DNA from: Synechococcus sp. HW_metabat.54
GTDB taxonomy: Bacteria > Cyanobacteriota > Cyanobacteriia > PCC-6307 > Cyanobiaceae
Reading direction: 5' to 3'
Length of the DNA stretch: 21,700 nt
Assembly: GCA_018623675.1 (NCBI GenBank)
Contig: JAAZVJ010000002.1
Coordinates: 1-21,700 of the forward strand
This document shows positions 1 through 8,509 of this stretch, piece by piece; position 1 is the stretch's first letter, and each line of letters begins with the position of its first letter. Position numbers and translations under genes: made by a program. The notes under the pieces were generated by a model that did not search any database, was not told where the DNA came from, and saw nothing but the letters and a program-made list of their open reading frames with translations.

Positions 1-1198
1 GTGCACCAAGACCTTGGATCAATACTCGATTGTGGATGCCAGCCCCATTGGCCTGGATGCTCCTGGCAAGCACGCCATTGGCGCCATGGTGGTCGAGGTC
101 ATCGACGGCGTCGACAATTACGTGGAGCTGATGCAAGAGCTCTTCGATTTCGACAGCATCCGTGAGCTGATCCGGAGTGATTTTCCGCTGGCCTTCGATG
201 CCATGCATGCGGTGACTGGCCCTTACGCCAAGCGGCTGCTCGAAGGCATGCTCGGAGCGCCCGCAGGCAGTGTGCGCAACAGCACCCCTCTGGAGGATTT
301 CGGGGCGGGCCATCCCGATCCCAACCTCACCTACGCCCATGAGCTGGCAGAGCTCTTACTCCAGAGCGACGACTACCGCTTCGGAGCCGCCTGTGATGGA
401 GATGGCGACCGCAACATGATTCTCGGCCAGCGTTGTTTCGTGAATCCAAGCGACAGCCTGGCCGTGCTCACCGCCAATGCAACCCTGGCACCGGCCTATG
501 CCTCGGGCTTATCCGGCGTCGCCCGCTCGATGCCCACCAGTGCGGCCGTCGATGTCGTGGCCAAAGAACTAGGGATCGAATGCTTCGAAACACCCACCGG
601 ATGGAAGTTCTTCGGCAATCTTCTCGACGCAGGACGCATCACCCTCTGCGGTGAGGAAAGCTTCGGCACCGGCAGCGACCATGTGCGCGAAAAAGATGGG
701 CTTTGGGCCGTGTTGTTCTGGCTGCAGATTCTGGCCAAGCGCCGCTGCAGTGTCGCCGAGATCATGGACGAGCACTGGAAACGCTTTGGCCGCCATTACT
801 ACTCTCGCCATGACTACGAGGAGGTGGCGAGCGAAGCTGCCCAAGGGCTTTACACCCGTTTGGAAGCGATGTTGCCCAGCCTGGTGGGCCAAGCTTTCGC
901 TGGCCGAACAATCGCCAACGCCGACAACTTCAGCTACGTCGACCCCATCGACAACTCGGTCACCGAAGGGCAAGGCCTGCGCATCCTTCTCGACGACGGC
1001 AGTCGCGTTGTGATTCGCCTTTCGGGAACCGGCACCAAGGGCGCCACGATCCGCGTTTATCTGGAGAGTTATGTGCCCAGCACGGGAGATCTCGGAATGG
1101 ATCCGCAGGTTGCCCTCGCCGACATGATCAGCGCGATCAATGCCTTGGCCGAGATTCCCGAGCGCACGGGGATGAGCCAGCCCACCGTGATCACCTGA
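1..1198 (+). CDS. pgm: Phosphoglucomutase (alpha-D-glucose phosphate-specific), 3' part
   Basis: This enzyme interconverts glucose 1-phosphate and glucose 6-phosphate in the cytosol, linking glycogen metabolism to central carbon flow. The reading frame is open to the left edge (codon TGC at base 2), so the N-terminal part with the active-site serine lies outside the window. About 398 residues are present. Visible family motifs are the PLEDFG..HPDPNLTYA stretch, the metal-binding loop DGDGDRN, the TPTGWKFFGNL segment, the sugar-binding loop CGEESFGTGS and the C-terminal phosphate-binding loop RLSGTGTKG. All lie in the expected order for the long glucose-specific branch of the alpha-phosphohexomutase superfamily. 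It is convergent with the efflux operon and followed after 30 bases by a hairpin terminator. The product is very likely right; only the 5' end is unknown. Confidence 0.95.
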   Translation, partial: CTKTLDQYSIVDASPIGLDAPGKHAIGAMVVEVIDGVDNYVELMQELFDFDSIRELIRSDFPLAFDAMHAVTGPYAKRLLEGMLGAPAGSVRNSTPLEDFGAGHPDPNLTYAHELAELLLQSDDYRFGAACDGDGDRNMILGQRCFVNPSDSLAVLTANATLAPAYASGLSGVARSMPTSAAVDVVAKELGIECFETPTGWKFFGNLLDAGRITLCGEESFGTGSDHVREKDGLWAVLFWLQILAKRRCSVAEIMDEHWKRFGRHYYSRHDYEEVASEAAQGLYTRLEAMLPSLVGQAFAGRTIANADNFSYVDPIDNSVTEGQGLRILLDDGSRVVIRLSGTGTKGATIRVYLESYVPSTGDLGMDPQVALADMISAINALAEIPERTGMSQPTVIT

Positions 1199-1228
1199 TC
1201 CAAGCGGACGCATCCAGCGGAGGTCTCC

Positions 1229-1254
1229 AAAAGCCCCCCAGCTGGGGGCTTTTT
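1229..1254. terminator. Rho-independent terminator shared by two convergent genes
   Basis: A ten-base perfect stem, AAAAGCCCCC (1229-1238) with GGGGGCTTTT (1244-1253), encloses a five-base loop. A run of T follows on the plus strand, and the leading A run gives a U run on the minus strand. It lies between the stop of pgm and the stop of the convergent small membrane protein gene, so it can end transcription from both sides. Confidence 0.9.
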
Positions 1255-1260
1255 CGTGTC

Positions 1261-1578
1261 TCAACCCTTCGACGAACGACGACCACGCTGCGCTTTTGGA
1301 TGGCGATAGACCGGGTCGGTGGCCTGCTCTTGCAACTGACGGGTCGACTCAATCGCAAATCCAGCCAATGCGCATGCAGTGATCACCATCAGATAAAACA
1401 AACGCAAACGGCGCACATCCAGATCGGCAGGGGTGTTGTCGATCAACACCTTGAGGAAATAGGCCAGGAGCAACCCCACAGCCGCACCAATGGCAATGGC
1501 CACCAAAACCTTGGATCCGCTGAAGCGTTGCTTCGAGGATTGCTCCGGTGTGGAGAACTGAGGGGAAGGATCCACCAT
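1261..1578 (-). CDS. Small two-helix membrane protein coupled to the RND pump, function unknown
   Basis: I do not recognise a family. The 105-residue product has a polar, Ser/Gln-rich N-terminus (1-22), a hydrophobic helix at about 23-44, a short charged loop with a DLDVRRLR stretch, a second helix at about 59-76, and a basic tail ending in RGRRSSKG. The start is taken as the ATG at 1578-1576, which overlaps the TGA of the RND permease gene as TGATG. A TTG one codon upstream is also in frame but less likely. Such an overlap normally means translational coupling, so the protein is probably made together with the permease and sits in the same membrane. It is larger than AcrZ-type single-helix accessory peptides and shows no resemblance to them. 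A role in the pump is inference from gene order only. Confidence 0.75.
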   Translation of the reverse strand: MVDPSPQFSTPEQSSKQRFSGSKVLVAIAIGAAVGLLLAYFLKVLIDNTPADLDVRRLRLFYLMVITACALAGFAIESTRQLQEQATDPVYRHPKAQRGRRSSKG

Positions 1579-4500
1579 CAACGCACCGCGACATCAGCAG
1601 GTGGGCGAGCCTCGGCCTGTCCCAGCAGCGTTTTCATCACCACGTAGAACACCGGCACCACCAACGTGGACAGGAACGTGGCCACCAGCAGACCACCAAA
1701 CACCACTAAGCCCAACGACGACTGACTTTGGGCACCGGCGCCACTGGCCAACATCAGGGGGAGAAAACCGGTGAGAGAAGAAATCGCCGTCATCAAGATC
1801 GGGCGCAGGCGCGACTTAGCCGCAAAACGGGCGGCGTCCAAAGCGGATGACCCTTGCCCCATCTGTTGATTGGCGAGATCGACGATCAGGATGGCGTTCC
1901 CTCCCGCCAGACCGATCAACATCACCAGTCCCACCTGGGCATAGATGTTCAGCACCTGGCCAGCCGCACCAAGAAAAACAAGCGCACCGAGCAGCGCCGT
2001 TGGCACTGTGAGAAGGATGATGATCGGATCGGTGTAACTCTCGTACTGGGCCGAAAGCACAAGAAACACCGCCAAGATCCCGAGGGCAAAAATCACCACT
2101 GCCAACGAGCCAGCCTTCACTTCTTCGCGGGAAATACCAGTCCAATCGAAGCCCAGCCCTTGAAATGTTCCATCAGTGAAGATGGTTTTCATGGCGGTGA
2201 TGGCCTGCCCCGAACTCTTGCCCTCAGCTGGATTGCCCTCGATTTTGATCGAGCGGTAGAGGTTGAAATGGGGGATGACACTTGGGCCAGTGGTGGGCTT
2301 CACCGTGAAGAACTCGGCCAGGGAGATCTGCTCTCCCTGACCTGATTTCACATAGATGGAAGACAACTGTTCCGGAGTGGCTCGGCTGGCACCATCCGCC
2401 TGCACATACACCCGGCGAACCTTGCCTTCCTGGAAGGTGTCATTCACATAGGCGCCACCGAAGTTGACGCTGAACGCTTGCATCGCGGTACCGAAATCAA
2501 CGCCGAGGGACGCCATACGATCCCGATCAACCTTGACCTCCACCTGCGGTGCAGAAGGCGTGAATAAGGTACGCACCCGACTCAGGACTGGATTTGTATT
2601 TCCGGTCTGAATGATCTCTTCCGCCGACCGGAAGAACTGCTCCAGGGGATAGGCACCACTGCTTTGATCCAGCAATTGAAATTCGAAACCACCACCGGCG
2701 CCATACCCAGGAATCGATGGTGGTTCAACAACGAACACGCGAGCCCCATCAATCCCCATGAACAGTTTTTTGTTCAGCCGCTCAACGATGGCGCCAACAC
2801 TGTGCTCACTTCCCTTGCGGTCATCCCAGTGCTTGGTGCCGAAAAAGAACAGGCCTTTATTGGGTGCATTGCCATCAAAGCTGGCGCCGCTGAACAGAGC
2901 CGCGGCCGTGATGTCTTTCTCGCTGCGTAGCACCTCTGCCACCTGCTCATTAATCGCCAAGGTGGTCTCGTTGGAGACGCCATCCGGAGCTTGCACCACG
3001 CCCAGGGCGTAGCCCTGATCTTCGATGGGCACAAAACCACCTGGAATCCGGGTGAACGCAAAACCGGTGAGCAGGATCCCAACCCCAAGAGCCACCATCA
3101 CCACCCGTCGCGCCTTCAGCACTTGCTCGAGAACGTGGGCGTAACGCTCCTCAAACGCGGCGTAATAACGGTTGAACTTGATAAAAATCGTGGGCACAGC
3201 CCAACCCACACCACCAGCCAATGCGGTGAACAACACCACCGGAATCAAGTTGGTGACACCAGCCACCAGGAGGCCCACCACTGCACCACCCACAGCGCCT
3301 GGCAAGCGCAAGGGTCGGCCAGTGACCTTTCCCGCAACAAAGCCCAAGAGGGCACCGATGACGAGCGGGATCAGGGCAAGAGCGGCGCCACCACCGGCAC
3401 TCAGCAATCCATACACAAACCCAAGACACACCCCTGCTGTGGCGTACTGCTGCTTCGTGAGCTCCTTGGTGTCACGGGAGAGCAACAACGCTGCCAGCAT
3501 TGGTGAAAACGTGAGCGCGTTGAACGTGGAGATGCCGATGGAAAAAAGGATCGTGGCTGCGAACTGCTTGTAGATCGTTCCGGTGGCTCCAGGGAAGAAC
3601 AACACCGGCACAAACACGGCCATCTTCACCAGCGAGGTTGCGATCACCGCGCTGAACAGCTCATCCATCGTGGCCATCGCCGCCTGAACGGAGGTGAGTC
3701 CCTCCGTCTTCTTCGCGGAGGTGTCTTCGACAACGGTGATGGCGTCATCAACCACCAGACCTGTCGCCAGCACCAGACCAAACAAGGTGAGCTGATTGAG
3801 CGAAAAGCCAAAGGCCAACACCAAGGCGAAGGTGCCAATCAAAGCCACAGGGATGGCAATGGCCGGAACCAACGTGGCTTTCCAGTTCTGAAGGAAGAGA
3901 AACAGGATCAGCACCACCAAAATCACCGCATCACGCAGGGAATTGGTCACCCCCTTGATCGACTGGTTGATGAAGTCAGTGGTGTCGTAGATGACCTGTG
4001 ATTCGAGGCCCACCGGCAGGGTGGCTTCAAAGGCAGCGATCACATCCTTCACACCATTGGACACTTGAATCGCATTGCTGCCCGAGAGCTGATAAACCGC
4101 CACGCCAACAGAAGGAGTGCCGCGAAGATCCATGGCATCAACGCCATAGGTCTCTCCACCGAGACTGACCCGACCCACATCGCGCAGGCGGATCAACCCA
4201 CCATTTTCTGTCGTGCGGAGCACGATGTTGGCGAACTCCTCCTCCGTGGTCAGTCGTCCCTGGAGTTGAACGGTGAAAGTGAACTCCTGACCATCGGGAG
4301 ACGGTGGCCCACCCACCTTGCCCGCAGGGACCAAGCGGTTCTGACTCTGGAGCTGATTCACCACATCCGTTGAAGTGAGGCCATTGGCCGCTAGCCGATC
4401 GGGATCGAGCCAAAGGCGGAAGGCCACCTTGCGATTGCCGAAGTAGGTGACCTCTCCCACACCGGGGACGCGCTTGATGTTGTCGGTGAGGTTCTTATCG

Positions 4501-4988
4501 AGGTAGCCGCTGATCGTCTCAACGCTGTACGACGTCTGGGCTGGATCGCTATTGACGAAGTTGTAAACCAGCAGAATCGAGTTGGAGGCTTTGTTCACGG
4601 TGACGCCGGCCTTGCGCACCTCCTCAGGCAACTGGGGCTCTGCCAAAGAGACCCGGTTCTGCACATTCACCTGGTTGATGTTGCCGTCGGTGCCGCTGTT
4701 GAAGGAGACAGAGATCGAACTGACGCCATCGGCCGAGCTGTTGGAGGTGATGAAGTCCATCTCTTCCACACCGTTGATCTGCTGTTCGAGCACAGAGGTC
4801 ACCCCTTGCTCGACCGAGACCGCATCCGCACCCACATAGGTGGCCTGCACCTTGACGGTGGGCGGGGCAATGTCGGGGAGATTTTCAATCGGCAGGATCG
4901 GAATGGCGATCAGGCCCACGATCACGATCAGCAGGCTGCAAACCGTGCTGAGAACAGGCCGGGAAATGAAGTTGTTGGATGCAGACAT
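1578..4988 (-). CDS. RND efflux permease, AcrB/HAE1-like, with extra membrane insert
   Basis: This is the inner-membrane transporter of a tripartite efflux pump, expected to use an ion gradient to export hydrophobic or amphiphilic compounds from the periplasm and inner membrane. The N-terminus (NNFISRPVLSTV) and first helix are followed by a large porter domain (about 35-345). The TM4 motif GLVLATGLVVDDAI carries the paired Asp414-Asp415 of the ion relay. IPGGFVPIEDQG (about 648-659) opens the second periplasmic half, and the C-terminal RLRPILMT motif is intact. At 1136 residues it is roughly 90 longer than AcrB. The excess lies at about 505-605, between TM6 and the FNRYYAAFEERY helix, and is strongly hydrophobic. 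The TM10 lysine (AcrB K940) is replaced by Gly1030 in GLAGGNAILIVD. The gene starts ten bases after the stop of the fusion-protein gene, with TGAGGA as ribosome site. The substrate is unknown. Confidence 0.93.
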   Translation of the reverse strand: MSASNNFISRPVLSTVCSLLIVIVGLIAIPILPIENLPDIAPPTVKVQATYVGADAVSVEQGVTSVLEQQINGVEEMDFITSNSSADGVSSISVSFNSGTDGNINQVNVQNRVSLAEPQLPEEVRKAGVTVNKASNSILLVYNFVNSDPAQTSYSVETISGYLDKNLTDNIKRVPGVGEVTYFGNRKVAFRLWLDPDRLAANGLTSTDVVNQLQSQNRLVPAGKVGGPPSPDGQEFTFTVQLQGRLTTEEEFANIVLRTTENGGLIRLRDVGRVSLGGETYGVDAMDLRGTPSVGVAVYQLSGSNAIQVSNGVKDVIAAFEATLPVGLESQVIYDTTDFINQSIKGVTNSLRDAVILVVLILFLFLQNWKATLVPAIAIPVALIGTFALVLAFGFSLNQLTLFGLVLATGLVVDDAITVVEDTSAKKTEGLTSVQAAMATMDELFSAVIATSLVKMAVFVPVLFFPGATGTIYKQFAATILFSIGISTFNALTFSPMLAALLLSRDTKELTKQQYATAGVCLGFVYGLLSAGGGAALALIPLVIGALLGFVAGKVTGRPLRLPGAVGGAVVGLLVAGVTNLIPVVLFTALAGGVGWAVPTIFIKFNRYYAAFEERYAHVLEQVLKARRVVMVALGVGILLTGFAFTRIPGGFVPIEDQGYALGVVQAPDGVSNETTLAINEQVAEVLRSEKDITAAALFSGASFDGNAPNKGLFFFGTKHWDDRKGSEHSVGAIVERLNKKLFMGIDGARVFVVEPPSIPGYGAGGGFEFQLLDQSSGAYPLEQFFRSAEEIIQTGNTNPVLSRVRTLFTPSAPQVEVKVDRDRMASLGVDFGTAMQAFSVNFGGAYVNDTFQEGKVRRVYVQADGASRATPEQLSSIYVKSGQGEQISLAEFFTVKPTTGPSVIPHFNLYRSIKIEGNPAEGKSSGQAITAMKTIFTDGTFQGLGFDWTGISREEVKAGSLAVVIFALGILAVFLVLSAQYESYTDPIIILLTVPTALLGALVFLGAAGQVLNIYAQVGLVMLIGLAGGNAILIVDLANQQMGQGSSALDAARFAAKSRLRPILMTAISSLTGFLPLMLASGAGAQSQSSLGLVVFGGLLVATFLSTLVVPVFYVVMKTLLGQAEARPPADVAVR

Positions 4989-4994
4989 GGCGTG

Positions 4995-5000
4995 TCCTCA
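4995..5000 (-). promoter_or_regulatory. Ribosome binding site of the RND permease gene overlapping the upstream stop
   Basis: Read on the minus strand the sequence is TGAGGA followed by six bases and ATG. The first three bases are the stop codon of the fusion-protein gene, so termination and re-initiation are probably coupled. Confidence 0.6.
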
Positions 5001-6134
5001 GTTCTTGGCCGCGGAACCGGGCTGTGAGCGGGACGTGTTGAGCTGCACAGGCATGCCATGCCTGAGATTGAGCAGGTTGGTGGTGATCACCTTCTCGTTC
5101 AGGCTGAGCCCCTTGGTGATCGGATAACGGTTGTTTTGAAGCTCGCCAACGGTGACCGGTGTCTGAAGCGCAAACATCGTGTTTGCCGGCAACTTGCCGT
5201 ACTGAATGCCTTTGCTCAAACGCTCGATATCGGCTTTGCCCGGGTTGGCTTTGAGCTCCTCAAAGGTGCCCATGCGGAACACAAAACTCTGCCCCGAGGT
5301 TTGGGTGACAGCGGCAAAGGGAACCGACACCAGGTCATTTGACTCCAACTGCACGCGGGTGCGCAGGCGTTGACCGCTGCGCAACTTGCCATCGCGATTG
5401 GGGAAAAATGCTTTGAGGAGAAGAGCCTGGGTTTGTGGGTTCACCTGGGGGTCAATCGACTCCACCTTTCCGGAGGCCAGCACTGTGCCGCTGCCCGGAG
5501 CACTGAGCAGCACAGGCTGACCGACAGCCAGCCGAGCCGCAAACACGGCCGGCACTTCAACGCGCGCTTCCAAGGCGTTGTTTTGCACCAGGCTTGTGAA
5601 GGGCTGGTTCTGCTGAACGATGTCACCCACCTTGACCTGCACATCCGCCACCGTTCCAGCCATGGGCGAACGCAAGTTGCTGTAACTGAGGGTTGCCTCC
5701 AAGGACTTCACCTGTTCAGCGGCAGCGATGTAACGGGTGCGGTACGTATCCCGCTGTCGCAAGGATGCTGCCCCCTCACGGGCTAAAAACTCTTCCCGTT
5801 GCCAGTCGACCTTGGCGGATTCTGCTTTGGCTTTCTGCTCAGCCAAAGCAGCCCTTTGCTGCTCCTGATCCAGCACCACCAGCAACTGACCTTCTTTCAC
5901 CTGATCGCCCTGACGAATCTTGAGTTCCAAGACCCGCCCCGAGGCCTGAGCCGCCAGCTGCACCAGTTCATAGGCCTCCAAGGTGCTGACGGTGTCGACG
6001 TTGTCCGTGAAACGCGCCAGCTGCACGGATGCCTGCTGCACCGAGACCGGTGGACGCTTCGGTCCAGACGGACCACAAGACGTCAACGCCAAGCCAACAA
6101 CGAGTCCACCGGCAAGGCGAGCAGCAGGATTCAC
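4998..6134 (-). CDS. RND periplasmic adaptor (membrane fusion protein), lipoprotein
   Basis: This is the AcrA/HlyD-type adaptor that would link the RND permease to an outer-membrane channel. From the GTG at 6134 the product is 378 residues and begins with a lipoprotein signal: a short basic start, a hydrophobic stretch and lipobox LTSC, giving a lipidated Cys20. This start is preferred because AGGGA lies seven bases upstream; the frame is open further (to 6215), but that would bury the signal peptide. Next come the first lipoyl half (about 57-92, ASGRVLELKIRQGDQVKEGQ), an Ala/Glu/Gln-rich coiled hairpin (about 93-147), the second lipoyl half with SPMAGTV, and beta-barrel and membrane-proximal domains. 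It is the first gene of the efflux operon. No outer-membrane partner gene is present in the window. Confidence 0.92.
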   Translation of the reverse strand: MNPAARLAGGLVVGLALTSCGPSGPKRPPVSVQQASVQLARFTDNVDTVSTLEAYELVQLAAQASGRVLELKIRQGDQVKEGQLLVVLDQEQQRAALAEQKAKAESAKVDWQREEFLAREGAASLRQRDTYRTRYIAAAEQVKSLEATLSYSNLRSPMAGTVADVQVKVGDIVQQNQPFTSLVQNNALEARVEVPAVFAARLAVGQPVLLSAPGSGTVLASGKVESIDPQVNPQTQALLLKAFFPNRDGKLRSGQRLRTRVQLESNDLVSVPFAAVTQTSGQSFVFRMGTFEELKANPGKADIERLSKGIQYGKLPANTMFALQTPVTVGELQNNRYPITKGLSLNEKVITTNLLNLRHGMPVQLNTSRSQPGSAAKN

Positions 6135-6223
6135 AAACACTTCCCTTTGCGAATGATTATCGGAGGCTTTTTCAGAACCGTCTGGTTCCGTAAAGGCCAA
6201 AATTGGCAAATCCAAATGACGCC
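6135..6223. promoter_or_regulatory. Divergent intergenic region between efflux operon and rarA
   Basis: These 89 bases must hold promoters for both directions. On the minus strand GATAAT (6161-6156) is a good -10 candidate for the efflux operon, but no clear -35 lies at 17 bases. A small inverted repeat, GAACC (6175-6179) and GGTTC (6184-6188) around GTCT, falls where the -35 would be and could be part of an operator. Pump operons are commonly under local repressors, but none is encoded next to this one. Confidence 0.35.
6142..6146 (-). promoter_or_regulatory. Ribosome binding site deciding the adaptor start
   Basis: On the minus strand AGGGA lies seven bases before the GTG at 6134-6132. This spacing, together with the lipoprotein signal that begins there, fixes the start of the adaptor gene. 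Confidence 0.6.
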
Positions 6224-8458
6224 ATGACGGCCGATCTGTTCTCCCACCACGGTGATCAGCTGCGTCAACAGCAGGCGCCCCTGGCCGATCGCATGCGGCC
6301 CCGAAACCTGGAGGAGTTCGTGGGCCAGGGAGCGATCCTTGCCGAAGGTCGCCTACTGCGGCGAGCGATTGCGGCTGACCGCGTAGGCAATTTGTTGTTG
6401 CATGGCCCGCCGGGCGTTGGCAAAACGACGTTGGCGCGGATCATCGCCAACCACACCCGGGCCCACTTCAGCAGCCTGAACGCGGTGCTTGCCGGCGTCA
6501 AAGATCTCCGCACTGAGGTGGATGCAGCCAGGTTGCGATTGAACCGTCATGGCCTGCGCACCATCCTGTTCATCGATGAAGTGCACCGGTTCAACAGCGC
6601 CCAACAGGATGCGCTGTTGCCATGGGTTGAGAACGGAACCCTCACCCTGATTGGGGCGACCACGGAAAACCCCTACTTCGAAGTCAACAAAGCCCTCGTC
6701 AGCCGGTCGCGCCTGTTCCGGCTGCAAACACTCAACGCCGACAATCTGCGGGATCTTCTGCATCGGGCCCTCAAGGACAGCGAGCGGGGGTATGGCCAGC
6801 GCTCCGTCGCCATCACTCCCGAAGCCGTCGACCACCTCGTTGATGTTGCCAACGGCGATGCCAGGAGTCTTCTCAATGCCCTGGAGCTGGCGGTGGAAAG
6901 CACACCCGTGGATGCCTCAAACGGCACGATCGTCATCGATCTCACCATCGCCGAGGAGTCGATCCAGCAACGGGCTGTTCTCTACGACAAACAAGGTGAT
7001 GCCCACTTCGACACCATCAGTGCCTTCATTAAATCGATCCGGGGATCGGACCCGGATGCTGCCCTGTTTTGGCTCGCCCGCATGGTGGAGGCGGGAGAAA
7101 ATCCCCGCTTCATTTTCCGGCGAATGTTGATTTCCGCCGGTGAGGACATCGGCTTGGCAGACCCCCAGGCGGTTGTGGTCGTTGAGGCCTGTGCCGCGGC
7201 CTTCGAACGCATCGGCCTGCCAGAAGGGCTGTACCCCTTGGCACAGGCGGCTCTTTACCTGGCCAACACCGAGAAAAGCAACAGCACGATTGGCATTTTC
7301 GAAGCGATCAAACACGTTCGCGCCAATGCCCGACAGGACGTACCCACCCATCTGCGCGATGCCCATCGTGATGGCGACGCGTTTGGCGATGGCCAGGGAT
7401 ACCGCTACCCCCATGCATTTCGCGAACACTGGGTTGCTCAGCAGTATCTGCCCAATGCACTTCAGGGGGAAGTGTTCTGGAGCCCCAGCCAGCAGGGATG
7501 GGAAGGGGCACGGCGCCAACGCATGCTGGAGCGACGTGCAGCGCAGCTGGCCGCCGCGGCTGAAGCCGTGGATGAACATCCCCTCTTGGTGAGCAGCGGA
7601 CCTGAAATCCCAGAGATGGAACGCTGGCTGCAACGCCAGCTCAGCCAGGATGGTGAGCGATTGCAACGGCTGCGGGAACGCCTCTGGCAGGGCATGCCAT
7701 GGCAACGCACCGATCGGGTGTTGATGCTGGGAGGAACATCCCTGCTCTGGAGCCTCGACCCCCTGGCAGCCGTCGCCGAGGGAAGTCTCACCATTCTCTG
7801 CGCGAGCCCAGCTGAACGAGAGCGACTCCAAGCCCAGGTGCAACTGCTCGACCCGCTGCATCAACCCCATTTAGCCCTGGGAGAAGAGGCCATTGAGGAG
7901 CTGCCCAACAACCATCACTTCGAAGTGGTGGGAGGACGACTCAACAGCCAAGAACTGAAGCAATGCGGTCGTGACTCCCTGCTCCAACACATCAACAACC
8001 GCTGCAGCACGGGCGCGCAGCTCAGACTCCTACTGAGTGATGCAGACCTTGGCCCCACCGAAGCGCTCCTGGAATTAAACGGTTACCAACAGCTCAGCAA
8101 AGACGAGCGCCATCAACTTGAGGCGTTGCTGAAACGCGAACGACAATGGCTGGACAACGCCAACGATGCCGAGGCGTTTCTGGGGGCACTCAGCGCTCAA
8201 GGTTGGCAGCTGGAGAGTGAGAGCTGGGAAGAAGCACTCTCACTACCCATTGATGCGTCTTTGCAGGAGCGTTGGCTGGGAGAGGGCAGACCCTTTCGAA
8301 GCGTCTTGGCGTCAGGTGAAAAGGGAGATGCCGAAGTGGCCCTCTTAAAACGACTGCTGAAGAGCGTTCAAGGAAGCTCTCTTCCCCAGCGGCTCTGTCA
8401 TCGACGAATTACGGGTCGACGGACCACGATGAACCCATCCACAACGGTAGATGCATAA
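6224..8458 (+). CDS. rarA: RarA/MgsA-type AAA+ ATPase fused to a C-terminal methyltransferase-like domain
   Basis: RarA family ATPases act at stalled replication forks and interact with single-strand binding protein. The ATG at 6224 is chosen (744 residues) over an in-frame TTG at 6203. The first ~425 residues are a complete Rar[12 protein letters not shown], Walker [10 protein letters not shown] (61-69), Walker [11 protein letters not shown] (about 114-123), sensor-1 LIGATTEN, and the C-terminal tetramer domain including [18 protein letters not shown] and EDIGLADP. The remaining ~320 residues are not found in the ~450-residue bacterial RarA. They include a Rossmann-like strand-loop, [16 protein letters not shown], that resembles a degraded SAM-binding motif I. 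A RarA plus unknown-domain fusion of this kind is known in cyanobacteria. The gene stands alone and ends next to the terminator of the opposing gene. Confidence 0.9.
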   Translation: MTADLFSHHGDQLRQQQAPLADRMRPRNLEEFVGQGAILAEGRLLRRAIAADRVGNLLLHGPPGVGKTTLARIIANHTRAHFSSLNAVLAGVKDLRTEVDAARLRLNRHGLRTILFIDEVHRFNSAQQDALLPWVENGTLTLIGATTENPYFEVNKALVSRSRLFRLQTLNADNLRDLLHRALKDSERGYGQRSVAITPEAVDHLVDVANGDARSLLNALELAVESTPVDASNGTIVIDLTIAEESIQQRAVLYDKQGDAHFDTISAFIKSIRGSDPDAALFWLARMVEAGENPRFIFRRMLISAGEDIGLADPQAVVVVEACAAAFERIGLPEGLYPLAQAALYLANTEKSNSTIGIFEAIKHVRANARQDVPTHLRDAHRDGDAFGDGQGYRYPHAFREHWVAQQYLPNALQGEVFWSPSQQGWEGARRQRMLERRAAQLAAAAEAVDEHPLLVSSGPEIPEMERWLQRQLSQDGERLQRLRERLWQGMPWQRTDRVLMLGGTSLLWSLDPLAAVAEGSLTILCASPAERERLQAQVQLLDPLHQPHLALGEEAIEELPNNHHFEVVGGRLNSQELKQCGRDSLLQHINNRCSTGAQLRLLLSDADLGPTEALLELNGYQQLSKDERHQLEALLKRERQWLDNANDAEAFLGALSAQGWQLESESWEEALSLPIDASLQERWLGEGRPFRSVLASGEKGDAEVALLKRLLKSVQGSSLPQRLCHRRITGRRTTMNPSTTVDA

Positions 8459-8484
8459 AAAAAGCCCCGGCCAAAGCCGGGGCT
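8457..8484 (-). terminator. Rho-independent terminator of the DUF1400-like gene
   Basis: The nine-base stem AGCCCCGGC (8463-8471) pairs with GCCGGGGCT (8476-8484) around the loop CAAA. The A run at 8457-8463 becomes a U run on the minus strand, so the signal works for the gene at 8510-9133. It overlaps the TAA of rarA. In the plus direction the U tract is missing, so it may act only weakly there. Confidence 0.85.
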
Positions 8485-8509
8485 GCGATGGAAAGCGCGG
8501 AGCGCTGGA

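Noticed and set aside
569..1264. Open frame of 231 codons antisense to pgm
   Set aside because: It lies fully over conserved pgm motifs, runs through the terminator hairpin and its translation resembles no protein family.
4998..6134. Outer-membrane TolC-like channel gene in the efflux operon
   Set aside because: The three efflux genes are fully accounted for as adaptor, permease and small membrane protein; no further open frame in this stretch has channel features.
6917..7870. Open frame of 317 codons antisense to rarA
   Set aside because: The opposite strand holds a complete RarA with all motifs. The antisense translation shows no family motif or membrane pattern and is typical of GC-rich codon shadows.
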